A stretch of DNA of 64,000 nt from Nitriliruptor sp040882075 (lineage in GTDB: Bacteria > Actinomycetota > Nitriliruptoria > Nitriliruptorales > Nitriliruptoraceae): positions 11,393-75,392 of the forward strand of contig NZ_JBBEBZ010000161.1 in the NCBI RefSeq assembly GCF_040882075.1. Reading direction: 5' to 3'. Every line of letters starts with the position of its first letter. The stretch's first letter is position 1. The notes below the pieces were generated by a model. It was not told the DNA's origin. It saw nothing but the letters and a program-made list of their open reading frames with translations, and did no database searches. Below are positions 32,734-40,729 of this stretch, in pieces. Position numbers and translations under genes: made by a program.

Positions 32734-34404
32734 ATGAACAGAACCCGCGCATGGCGTACCGCGACCGCGACGCTGGCAGCGAGCGCGCTCATCATGATGA
32801 GCGCTGCCCCGGCTGCCGCACAGAGCCTCGAGGACCTCGAGGGGCTCGACCCGAGCGCGTTGGAGGAACTGCTCGACGGGCTCGACGCTGGACAGCTCCA
32901 AGAGCTGCTCGACCAGATCCCCGACGGCACGCCCCTCGACGACGTCGTGCAGGCCATCCAGGACGCCCTCGGTGGGGACGACGGCGACGGTGATGGTGAC
33001 GGAGCCGGCGGAGAGGGCGACGGCACCGGCGAGGCGCCGAGCGTCGGCGGTCCCGGCAGCGAGATCCCGGAGACGGGCATCGGTGGCTTCTCGGGCTACG
33101 CCGACGCGGACAGCCTGATCGTGTTCGTCGGCCTGCCTACCGAGCTTGCAGACGGTCTCGCGCCGGTGCTCGAGGGCCTCGGCATCGCTGGCTCCTCGCC
33201 GGTCGATGGCAGCAGCGCCCAGGGCATCCGCATCGACCTCGGTTCGGTGCAGGCCAACCTGGAACGTGCTGCTGCAGGGGAGGAGATCTCCTCCGAAGCC
33301 AGCGCGTTCATCACCAACGTGCTGCTCGCCTCCGACGCGGCGGAACAGCCGGGCGCCTGCCAGGGCGGCGAGTCGAACATCGCCATCCCACCGGACAGCG
33401 CCGCGCCGTTCCTCACCCTGACGCTCGTCGGCGTGGACTGTGAAGAGACCGACGAGCGGGCGTTCGCGAACGTGCAGTTCACCGGCCTCAACATCTCGCT
33501 CGCCAACCTGGTCGCGCAGGGCGACACGGAGGGGGCGTTCCGCGAAGGGCTCGACCAGGTCATCGACCCGCTGAACGAGGGGCTCAGCCAGACCAACCAG
33601 CTGCTGTGCCCGGTCCTCGACGGGCTCGGCCTCACCGCCGACAACTGCGCGACGGATGCGCCGATCCTCCAGGTCGAGAACCCCCTGGACCTCGACGTGC
33701 CGCTGCTCGACCTCGACCTCGCCACCGCGACCGCCGAGGTCACCCAGGACGGCGAGTCCATCACGGCGACGGCGACGGCGACGGTGACCGGGCTCAACGT
33801 GCTCGGTGTCGGGTGCGCCGACCAGGTCCACACCTCCACCGCGACCTCCGACGGCTCGACTGCGACGCGCAGCGCCAGCGCGACGCCGCTCACGGGTGCG
33901 ACCTGCAACACCGAGCAGCAGCTCCTCCAGCTGCTCCTGGACGGGACACCGATCGGTGACATCGGCATCGTCGACAGCATCCTGCAGGACGACACCCTCG
34001 ACGGGGCGCTCACCCCGGTGTTCGACGGCATCGATGATCTCGCCGATGCACTGAGCACGATCGCTGTCAGTGGCGGCCAGGCCAACCTCGGTGATATCGA
34101 AGGGGCCGGCACCTCGGCCTCCACGTCGCCGTTCGTGATCGTGCGCACGCTGGCCTTCAGCGAGCTCGACGAGACCCCGCTGGGCGACATCGAGGTCGTC
34201 GTGGTCGGCGGCGCCACCGAGGTCGGCGTCAACGCCGTGCCCGCAGGCATCACGCCTCCGGCCCCGCCGCAGGAGCCCGTGACGCCGTCCGGTCCCACGA
34301 CGCCCGTGCCGGCCAACCTGCCCCGCACGGGTGCTGGTGCTGCGGCCCTGTTCGGGCTCGCCGCCCTCGGTGCCGCCGCCGGGCTGCGTCGTCGCAACGG
34401 CTGA
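32734..34404 (+). CDS. Large secreted protein with LPRTG sorting signal
   Basis: 556 residues from ATG 32734, with GGAGG at 32720-32724. Signal peptide (ATLAASALIMMSAAPAAAQS) cleaved near residue 30. A Leu/Asp/Glu-rich helical segment then an acidic Gly-Asp linker lead to a long beta-type domain rich in Val, Thr, Ala and Leu, with only paired cysteines (GACQGG/VDCEE, LLCPV/DNCAT, VGCAD/ATCNT). A Pro-rich spacer precedes LPRTG at about 529, a hydrophobic helix and RRR. This is a cell-wall sorting signal for a sortase. Fold resembles choice-of-anchor proteins; family not recognised. Confidence 0.78.
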   Translation: MNRTRAWRTATATLAASALIMMSAAPAAAQSLEDLEGLDPSALEELLDGLDAGQLQELLDQIPDGTPLDDVVQAIQDALGGDDGDGDGDGAGGEGDGTGEAPSVGGPGSEIPETGIGGFSGYADADSLIVFVGLPTELADGLAPVLEGLGIAGSSPVDGSSAQGIRIDLGSVQANLERAAAGEEISSEASAFITNVLLASDAAEQPGACQGGESNIAIPPDSAAPFLTLTLVGVDCEETDERAFANVQFTGLNISLANLVAQGDTEGAFREGLDQVIDPLNEGLSQTNQLLCPVLDGLGLTADNCATDAPILQVENPLDLDVPLLDLDLATATAEVTQDGESITATATATVTGLNVLGVGCADQVHTSTATSDGSTATRSASATPLTGATCNTEQQLLQLLLDGTPIGDIGIVDSILQDDTLDGALTPVFDGIDDLADALSTIAVSGGQANLGDIEGAGTSASTSPFVIVRTLAFSELDETPLGDIEVVVVGGATEVGVNAVPAGITPPAPPQEPVTPSGPTTPVPANLPRTGAGAAALFGLAALGAAAGLRRRNG

Positions 34405-34421
34405 CCCACCGCACCAACGGT

Positions 34422-34450
34422 GAGGGGCGGGCCTTCGGGCCCCCCCCCTC
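34422..34450. terminator. Hairpin terminator between convergent genes
   Basis: Left arm GAGGGGCGGGCC (34422-34433), loop TTCG, right arm 34438-34450 with one extra C. A stable 12-pair GC stem with a UUCG tetraloop, 18 bases after the LPRTG gene stop and before the convergent acyltransferase stop, so it can serve both strands. Confidence 0.8.
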
Positions 34451-34522
34451 CCGCGTATCCGCAGTCACTTCGACGCGCGGCGCGACCGGCCGCCCGGTGA
34501 GGCGGAGGGCGTCGGTGTCGGA

Positions 34523-35680
34523 TCAGAGGAAGACCGAGCGCCGTCCCATGAGGTTGCGCAGCAGCATCTGCTGGATGGTGTCGCGGACCCGGTCGGTCAG
34601 GTCGAAGACCGCCATCGGGTCGTCCGCGGCGTCCGGGCCGTACTCGCTGGTGTCGATCGGGGCGCCGTACTCGATGATCCACTTGCTCGGCAGCGGCAGC
34701 AGCGCCAGCGGTCCGAGGATCGGGAGGGCGAACATCTGCGGGACCACGGGGAAGTAGGGCAGGCCGAGCAGGCGTGCCACGACCCGCAGGTCGTAGATCA
34801 TCGGGTAGATCTCCTCGGACCCCACGATGGCGGTCGGGATGATCGGGACCTGGGCCCGGAGCGCGGTCGCCACGAACCCACCGCGCCCGAACCGCTGCAG
34901 CTTGTAGCGGTCCTTCCACGGCTTGCCGATGCCCTTGAACCCCTCGGGCCACACCGCGACGAGCTCACCGGAGGACAGCAATCGGTCGGCGTCGTCACCG
35001 GAGGCCAGCGTCGCGCCGGTCTTGCGTCCGAGCGCGGCGACGTAGGGGGTCTTGAAGACCAGGTCGGCGGCGAGCTCGCGAGCGTGACGGCCGGTGTGCT
35101 CGAGGATGTCGAGCCGCGCGATCATCGCGTCGACCGGGAGCGTGCCCGCGTGGTTGGCGACCACCAGACCGCCACCCTCGGTCGGGAGGTGCTCGACGCC
35201 GTGGCTGCTGACGCGCCAGTAGTGGCGGTGCAGCGGGCGGAGCAGCGGCATCAGGATCGATTCGGTGAGGTCCCGGTCGAAGCCGTAGTCGTCGATGCTG
35301 TAGTCGCCGGTCAGGCGGCGACGCAGGAAGCCCGCCGCGTCACGGACGTGGTCGAGGAAGCGGTCGCCCGACACGTCACGGAGCGCTTCGAGCGCGTCCA
35401 CCGCGGGCGCCCACCCGCGCCGTGCGACCTCGGCGTCCACGCGGGCGCGAGCGGCATCGCCCTCGCGATCGGTGGCGGGTTCGCGTTCGGAGGGGTGCGG
35501 CCGGCTGCCGACCGCGTGGACCCGGCACCGGCCCTCGGTGACGGCGTAGTTCCGGCACGGCCGGCCCTCCGCGGTCAACGCAGCACAGCGGGGGCGACCG
35601 TCGGCCGTGCTGCGCCGGGCAGCACGTTCCTGGTCCATCGAGATGACCTCGGCTTCGCGGGCCGTCGCGTTCTCAGCCAC
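34523..35680 (-). CDS. PlsC-like lysophospholipid acyltransferase with N-terminal Cys-rich motif
   Basis: 385 residues from GTG 35680. C-terminal two thirds is a glycerolipid acyltransferase: VVANHAGTLPVD (catalytic His, with six residues before the Asp instead of the standard four), VWPEGFKGIGKPW (substrate Glu/Gly motif) and VPIIPTAIVGSEE. The N-terminal segment has C32, C42, C52 and H55 in RCAALTAEGRPC and GRCRVH, a small zinc-finger-like module found in DUF5763-type proteins. That fusion is uncommon for PlsC. Follows the SDR gene by three bases. Confidence 0.83.
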   Translation of the reverse strand: MAENATAREAEVISMDQERAARRSTADGRPRCAALTAEGRPCRNYAVTEGRCRVHAVGSRPHPSEREPATDREGDAARARVDAEVARRGWAPAVDALEALRDVSGDRFLDHVRDAAGFLRRRLTGDYSIDDYGFDRDLTESILMPLLRPLHRHYWRVSSHGVEHLPTEGGGLVVANHAGTLPVDAMIARLDILEHTGRHARELAADLVFKTPYVAALGRKTGATLASGDDADRLLSSGELVAVWPEGFKGIGKPWKDRYKLQRFGRGGFVATALRAQVPIIPTAIVGSEEIYPMIYDLRVVARLLGLPYFPVVPQMFALPILGPLALLPLPSKWIIEYGAPIDTSEYGPDAADDPMAVFDLTDRVRDTIQQMLLRNLMGRRSVFL

Positions 35681-35683
35681 CGG

Positions 35684-36745
35684 TCATCGCCTCTCGCGCG
35701 TGGCCAGGAAGCGCTCCTGGCCCTTGCGCTGGATGAAGTCGTACAGCTCCCGTTCCCACCGGATCACCTCGTCACGGTCGATCAGCCCCGTGATGCGGCG
35801 GCGGCCGAGGTAGTCCTCGAACGCTTCGCTGGTCGACCACTTCGGGGTGTAGCCGAACTCCTCGACCAGACGGGTGATGTCCACGCCCCGGCCGTAGCGC
35901 AGGAACTGCAGCTGGTCGCTGGCGACGTCGGCCCGGCGGCCGCGTCGGAAGGCGCCCGCGACGGCGGAGACGAGCGGGCCCGGGACCGGCGCCGTCGGCC
36001 GCCCCGCGAGCCGGGCGCACTGCGACAGGTAGAGCATCCCCGGCCCGGCGACGTTGAAGGTGCCGGGGTGCGAACCGGTGACGGCCCGCACGAACACCTC
36101 GACGCCGTCCTCCTCGTGGACGAACTGCAGACGGGGGTCGAAGCCCATCACCGTCGGCACCACCGGGAGGGAGAACATCGCGTCGAAGGCGCCCTGGACC
36201 CGGCCGCCCAGGAAGTTGGCGAACCGCAGCACGGTCAGGTCGACGTCGGGACGCCGGCGGCTGAAGGCTCGGACGTAGCCCTCGATCTCGACGGCGTCCT
36301 TGGCGAACCCGTGCGACGGCGCGTGACGCAGGTGGGCGTCCTCGCGGAAGAGGGCCGGGTCGTCGTAGGCGGCGCCGTACACGGCGGTGGTCGACTTGAG
36401 CACGAAACGACGCAGCGATGGCGCCTTCTGGCACGCCGCGAGCAGCTGCATGGCCCCGATGACGTTGAGCTCTTTCATCCGCGCCCGCCCACCGGCGGCC
36501 GACGGCTTGGCGGTCGTCGCCATGTGCAGGACGGTGTCGACGTCGGAGGCGGTGATGATCCGCGCGACGAGGGGGTTGCGGATGTCGGCCCGGACGAACT
36601 CGGTGCGTTCGAGCTCGTGCGACGGCTCGCGGATGTCGACGCCGATGATCTCGAGGACGTCGTCGCGTTCCTCGAGCGCGCGCGCGACGAGTCCAGCGAG
36701 CTGTCCGGCGATGCCGGTGATCAGGACGCGGCGGCCATCGGGCAC
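35684..36745 (-). CDS. Extended SDR (NAD-dependent epimerase family), atypical active site
   Basis: 353 residues. Rossmann start VLITGIAGQLAGLVARAL (G-x2-G-x3-G), then VDIREP for adenosine ribose and TVLHMATTAKP. STTAVYGAAYDD takes the Ser/Thr position, but the usual Y-x3-K is not seen: the aligned stretch is HGFAKDAVEIEGY, with His at the Tyr place. Known relatives at this locus (GalE2/Rv0501-like) share the altered motif, so this may be a lost or changed catalytic site. C-terminus is long. Operon with the acyltransferase. Confidence 0.82.
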   Translation of the reverse strand: MPDGRRVLITGIAGQLAGLVARALEERDDVLEIIGVDIREPSHELERTEFVRADIRNPLVARIITASDVDTVLHMATTAKPSAAGGRARMKELNVIGAMQLLAACQKAPSLRRFVLKSTTAVYGAAYDDPALFREDAHLRHAPSHGFAKDAVEIEGYVRAFSRRRPDVDLTVLRFANFLGGRVQGAFDAMFSLPVVPTVMGFDPRLQFVHEEDGVEVFVRAVTGSHPGTFNVAGPGMLYLSQCARLAGRPTAPVPGPLVSAVAGAFRRGRRADVASDQLQFLRYGRGVDITRLVEEFGYTPKWSTSEAFEDYLGRRRITGLIDRDEVIRWERELYDFIQRKGQERFLATRERR

Positions 36746-36846
36746 GTCGACGGCTCCCCTCGGACGACGAACGGCTGGCGGTGCACCGGCCCGAGTGAAC
36801 CAGACCGCCCCGCCCCCGTGGACACCGGGGCGGTGCGACGGGCCAC

Positions 36847-37065
36847 CTACCCGAGCTGTCCGTCCTCGAGATCGGCCAGGTCGAGGTCGGCCGGGTCGAC
36901 CTGCTGCTCGGCGAGGTAGGCCTCGAGCTGGTCCCGAGCCACCCGGTAGTTGCGTCCGACACGGACCGCCGGCAGCTCCCCGCGGCGGATGAGCCGGTAG
37001 ATGGTCATCGTCGAGACGCGCAGCTCGTCGGCCACCTCAGCGGCGGTCAGCAGGGTCACGCTCAC
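36847..37065 (-). CDS. BldC/excisionase-type helix-turn-helix protein
   Basis: 72 residues from GTG 37065. MerR-like winged helix: LLTAAEVADELRVSTMTIYR for the helix-turn-helix and RRGELPAVRVGRNYRVARDQ for the wing. This is the excisionase/BldC family; the acidic C-terminus (DPADLDLADLEDGQLG) is extra. The same small gene stands upstream of the galE2-like SDR in mycobacteria (Rv0500A). DNA-binding role is clear from the fold, target unknown. Three helically phased CGGTAC repeats lie upstream and may be its own operator. Confidence 0.88.
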   Translation of the reverse strand: MSVTLLTAAEVADELRVSTMTIYRLIRRGELPAVRVGRNYRVARDQLEAYLAEQQVDPADLDLADLEDGQLG

Positions 37066-37115
37066 GGGCGGTCCTCGGTCCGATCCGAGCGATCGACGAC
37101 CCGTCGACGGGCCGC

Positions 37116-37142
37116 CGGTACCGCGCGGTACGTCAACGGTAC
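37116..37142. promoter_or_regulatory. Three phased CGGTAC repeats and GTACCGCGCGGTAC palindrome
   Basis: CGGTAC occurs at 37116-37121, 37126-37131 and 37137-37142, steps of 10 and 11 bases, one helical turn. The first two also form a perfect 14-base palindrome (37118-37131). They are 51-77 bases upstream of the BldC-like gene start. Direct repeats at this step are how BldC proteins bind head to tail. Confidence 0.55.
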
Positions 37143-37268
37143 GCCGCCCCGACCGCGGACACCGGGCGCAACGGGCACCAACACCGAACGGGACCTACGA
37201 CCCGCCTCAGCAGCCACGCCTGCCACGCACGCCCCACCGAGCGGCGGCTCGCGCACCGGCGACGCTGC

Positions 37269-38468
37269 TCACCGCACGCCGTGCCGGGGCAGGATGAGCT
37301 CGCGCCAGCCCGCGACGGACTCCTGGGCGGCCCGGCGCGCCCCGTCGAGCAGCGGCTCGGAGAGCCGCACCGGGTCGTCGGTGAAGGAGGTCGGCGCACG
37401 CGTCGAGGTGAGCTCGACGACCCGTTCGCGCCACCCCATCGGCGTCTCGACCGGCAGGGAGCGGCCGGTCATCTCGGCGAAGGCGAGCGTCCACGCCCGC
37501 GGGACCACGGTCGCCAGCTGGTACCCCCCACCGCCGGTCGCGATCCAACGTCCGCCGTGGACCTCGTGGGCGAGGCGGTGGAGGCGGGCGTAGGTGGCGG
37601 CCATGTCGTCCACCGTCAGTGACAGGTGCGCCAGCGGGTCGGTGGCGTGGGTGTCACACCCGAGCTGGGTCACGAGCACGTCGGCATCGAAGGCCCGGAT
37701 CAGCGGCTCCACGACCTCGTCGAACGCCGCGAGCCAGATGTTCCCCGTGGTCCCCGGGTGCAGCGGGAGGTTGGCGACGCTGCCGATGGCGCCGGGGCCG
37801 CCGAGATCGTCGAGCGCGCCCGTGCCGGGGAACAGGTACCGGCCCGACTCGTGCAGCGAGATGGTGAGCACGCGCGGGTCGTCGCGGAACATCACCTCGA
37901 CGCCGTCACCGTGGTGGACGTCGACATCGACGTAACAGACCCGCTCGGCGCCGTGCTCGAGCAGCCAGTCGATGGCGACCGCGGGGTCGTTGTAGACGCA
38001 GAACCCCCCGGCACGGTCCGGCATGGCGTGGTGCAGCCCGCCGGCCGGGTTGAACGCGTGGTCCGCCTCGCCCTCCCAGACCAGGCGGGCGGCCTCCTTG
38101 GTGGCCGCACAGACCTGCATGGACGCCGCGTGCATGCCCCGGAACGCGGGCGTGTCGCCGGCGCCCATCCCGAACCCGGGGTCGACGACGGCGTCCGGGT
38201 CCGCCGAGCAGCGCCGGACGGCCTCGATGAAGTCGGGCCGGTGCAGGCGCAGCAGCTCCGCCTCGTCGTAGGCGCCGGGGAGCACCTCGGTGACGATCGA
38301 GCCGTCAGCGCTGGCACCACCGACCAGCCCGGTCCGGCGGATCAGATCGACGGTGAGCTCGACGCGGACCGGGGCGAGGGGGTGGCCGGGGCCGAGGTCG
38401 TAGGCGGCGAGCTGGTCGTCCCAGACGAGCGCGACGCGGCCCACCGATCCCGGTCCCTGTCCTGCCAC
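37269..38468 (-). CDS. acuC: AcuC-type histone deacetylase family protein
   Basis: 399 residues, arginase/deacetylase fold, zinc-dependent amide hydrolase. Active-site series: AFNPAGGLHHAMPDRAGGFC (charge-relay His-His), CYVDVDVHHGDGVE (zinc Asp and His), LFPGTG, and VTQLGCDTHATDPLAHL (zinc Asp), then ATGGGGYQ. Close to AcuC, which deacetylates acetyl-CoA synthetase in Bacillus. The acetyltransferase partner is not adjacent. GTG start at 38468, 200 bases upstream of the BldC-like gene in the same direction. Confidence 0.9.
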   Translation of the reverse strand: MAGQGPGSVGRVALVWDDQLAAYDLGPGHPLAPVRVELTVDLIRRTGLVGGASADGSIVTEVLPGAYDEAELLRLHRPDFIEAVRRCSADPDAVVDPGFGMGAGDTPAFRGMHAASMQVCAATKEAARLVWEGEADHAFNPAGGLHHAMPDRAGGFCVYNDPAVAIDWLLEHGAERVCYVDVDVHHGDGVEVMFRDDPRVLTISLHESGRYLFPGTGALDDLGGPGAIGSVANLPLHPGTTGNIWLAAFDEVVEPLIRAFDADVLVTQLGCDTHATDPLAHLSLTVDDMAATYARLHRLAHEVHGGRWIATGGGGYQLATVVPRAWTLAFAEMTGRSLPVETPMGWRERVVELTSTRAPTSFTDDPVRLSEPLLDGARRAAQESVAGWRELILPRHGVR

Positions 38469-38545
38469 CTGCTGCTCCCGTCACGCGGAGCGGGAGGGTA
38501 ACCAGCGGCCGACGGACCTACCCGCGTCGTTCCCCGGTACCAGGA

Positions 38546-38789
38546 TCAGCGATCGCCGGCGGCATCGGCCACGACCGCACGGCAGCCGAGCTGGTCGGCG
38601 ACGGCGGCGAGGCGGCGGTCATCGGTCCACAGACGCGCACCCGCGGTGAGCCGGGTCGAGGTGACCGAGAGCGAGCTCACCGGCCACCCACGGGTGCCCG
38701 AGGACGGTGCCCTGATCGAGCATCCACGCCAGCGTCTCGCGTCCGGCACGGAGGTGACCGATCCACACCGAGGTGTCGACGAGGATCAC
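38546..38789 (-). pseudogene. vapC: VapC toxin (PIN domain) with internal deletion and frameshift
   Basis: The N-terminal half is intact from GTG 38789, which overlaps the vapB stop (GTGA): VILVDTSVWIGHLRAGRETL, then MLDQGTVLGHPWV and AGELALGHL. That frame soon ends (stop after about 60 codons). In another frame the C-terminal PIN end continues: LTAGARLWTDDRRLAAVADQ. Complete VapC of this type is about 130 residues, so roughly 50 middle residues, carrying the second acidic active-site cluster, are lost. The toxin is almost certainly dead; the antitoxin is whole. Confidence 0.78.
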
Positions 38790-38983
38790 GGTGGGCCGGG
38801 ACGGCGCCGCGGGATCGCTTCGAGGTCAGGCTCGCTCCCGCCGAGCCGCGCGAGACGTCGCGCGCTCTCGCGCTCGATGAGGGCCCCCAAAGCCTCGCGG
38901 ATGAGCACGGTCCGCTCCCGGGTTCCGGTCAGGCGCTGAGCTTCCGCGAGCAACTCATCGTCGAGCGCGATCGTCGTCCGCAT
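38786..38983 (-). CDS. vapB: VapB-family antitoxin
   Basis: 65 residues: a ribbon-helix-helix N-terminus MRTTIALDDELLAEAQRLTG, RTVLIREALGALI, then the RLARLGGSEPDLEAIPRRRP tail that wraps a PIN toxin. This matches the VapB type with a DUF2191-like domain. Its stop overlaps the vapC relic start. Complete, so it may still repress its promoter or counter related toxins made elsewhere. Confidence 0.87.
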   Translation of the reverse strand: MRTTIALDDELLAEAQRLTGTRERTVLIREALGALIERESARRLARLGGSEPDLEAIPRRRPGPP

Positions 38984-39135
38984 CCGACCCTCCTGGCTTC
39001 GAGTACCACATCGACGAGCATCAGATGGTGCCACATCGCGTGCCTCACCGCAGCTTCCGCGACGTCGCGACGTCGTCCACAGCCTGGTCCCCGCCGGTCG
39101 CGGCCACGTCACAGCTCTCCGGCACACTGTCCGGC

Positions 39136-40575
39136 ATGAGCAGCCCTCCCGATCCCGTGCCCGATCCCCCGTTCGTGGGCGATCTGCCGACCGAGCCCGG
39201 GGCCCCGGCGACGAACGGCCCGTCGTTGCCCCCGGACGCCGAGCTGGCGGCGGTGACCACCGCACTGCTCGAGGCGGATCGGGCGATCGCGCGAGCGGTC
39301 GCGCTGGCCGGACGGATCGACGGCCGCCGCGCAGCTGCAGAGGAAGGGATGACGGTCGACGGCGCGCTGCAGCTGCACACCGGCGCAGCCCGCTGCGACG
39401 TGTCGATGGTCCTGACCGCTGGCGACGTGCTCGCCACGATGCCTGCCACCGCCGGACTGTTCGCCTCCGGGGTGCTGTCCTGGGGCCACGTCCGGGCGCT
39501 GGTGTCCGGGGTCCGCCGGTTGGACGCTGCGGCCCGCACCGCGCTGGACGTCTACCTCGGCGAGCACACCGGGCGGCTGGCGGCGATGGACCCCGAAGCG
39601 CGGCTGTGGGCGCTGGACGACGCGGTCGCCGAGTTCTCACCGTTGCGGGAGATCGAGGACCGGGCTGACCAGCGGATCGAGTCGGAGTTCCTCGCCCTCC
39701 AAGGACGCCTCGACGGATCCGGCTCCGCCTACGGCGAGTTCGGACCGGAGTCGTTCGCGACCCTCACCGGCGCGCTCACCGCCGAAGCGGACGCTCCCCG
39801 TGCGGCGCCCTGCCCCGGCGACCAGGACGGCCCGACCGAACCGGCACCGTCACGGGCCCAGCAGTTGGCCGCTGCGCTGATCCGCCTCTGCGTCCGCCGG
39901 CCCGGCGATGGCCGCAGCGGTGGGTCGGCGCCGGTGCGCTTCGGGGTGCTGGTCGATCTCGATCGGCTCACCGACACCTGCGCCGGCACGATCACGGCTG
40001 GGGTGCGAGGCCGTCCGCCTCGGCTGATGCGGCGGGCGCTGGACCGCCTCGCGTGCGACGCTGCCCTCGACGTCGTCATCCGCGATGGGACCGACCTGCT
40101 CGCCGCCCAGCGTTACGCCCCCGAGGTGACCGCCGCGACCCGCCGAGCCGTGATGGCCCGCGACGGCGGTTGCCGGTTCCCCGGCTGCACCGCACCGATC
40201 AGCTGGTGCGACGTCCACCACGTGCAACCACGCGCCGCCGGCGACGACCACGCGGTTGGCAACCTCGCCGCCCTGTGTCGACGCCACCACACGACCGTCC
40301 ACCGGCGCGGCTGGTCCCAGACCCTCCACGGCGACGGGACGTACACGATCCGACGTCGTGGCCGGACCTGGGCCACCCTGCCGCGCCACGATCGACAGCT
40401 GCCTCCTCGATGCCCCGACCGGCCCGCGACCCGCCCCGGCACCACCCCACGCGACGGTCCCGCCTCCCGGGACGGTCCCATCCCGCGCGACGGACCCGCG
40501 TCACGCGGCGATCCCGCCTCCTTACCCGATCCTCGCTCGACCGGTGTCCGGCAGCCCGCCTCCCTGCCGTTCTGA
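39136..40575 (+). CDS. DUF222/HNH endonuclease domain protein
   Basis: 479 residues from ATG 39136. The DUF222 part (residues about 30-290) includes LLEADRAIARAVAL and FASGVLSWGHVRALVSGVRR. The HNH nuclease domain is AVMARDGGCRFPGCTAPISW, CDVHHVQPRAAGDDH, GNLAALCRRHHTTVHRRGW with its zinc and metal His residues. This is the 13E12-like family that is multicopy in many actinobacterial genomes and has no settled role. The last 60 residues are a low-complexity tail of repeated PRDGPASRDGP units. It reads against its neighbours, which fits insertion. Confidence 0.9.
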   Translation: MSSPPDPVPDPPFVGDLPTEPGAPATNGPSLPPDAELAAVTTALLEADRAIARAVALAGRIDGRRAAAEEGMTVDGALQLHTGAARCDVSMVLTAGDVLATMPATAGLFASGVLSWGHVRALVSGVRRLDAAARTALDVYLGEHTGRLAAMDPEARLWALDDAVAEFSPLREIEDRADQRIESEFLALQGRLDGSGSAYGEFGPESFATLTGALTAEADAPRAAPCPGDQDGPTEPAPSRAQQLAAALIRLCVRRPGDGRSGGSAPVRFGVLVDLDRLTDTCAGTITAGVRGRPPRLMRRALDRLACDAALDVVIRDGTDLLAAQRYAPEVTAATRRAVMARDGGCRFPGCTAPISWCDVHHVQPRAAGDDHAVGNLAALCRRHHTTVHRRGWSQTLHGDGTYTIRRRGRTWATLPRHDRQLPPRCPDRPATRPGTTPRDGPASRDGPIPRDGPASRGDPASLPDPRSTGVRQPASLPF

Positions 40576-40729
40576 CCCTCCCACCACCAGCCGCGAGCTC
40601 CCGCGAGGTCCGGGCGGTACCACCCGCCGCACACCACTCCCCCGCCACCCTCCCCGGTTCGCGGGGCGGTGGTGCGTGGCGACCCGGCGTCGGATCGGTC
40701 GCGGCGTCGGATCGGCCTCGGCCTCGGGA

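Noticed and set aside
31813..33831. Open frame of about 670 codons on the minus strand across the anti-sigma and LPRTG genes
   Set aside because: Antisense shadow: composition is not protein-like and the plus-strand genes have signal peptide, ribosome sites and family motifs.
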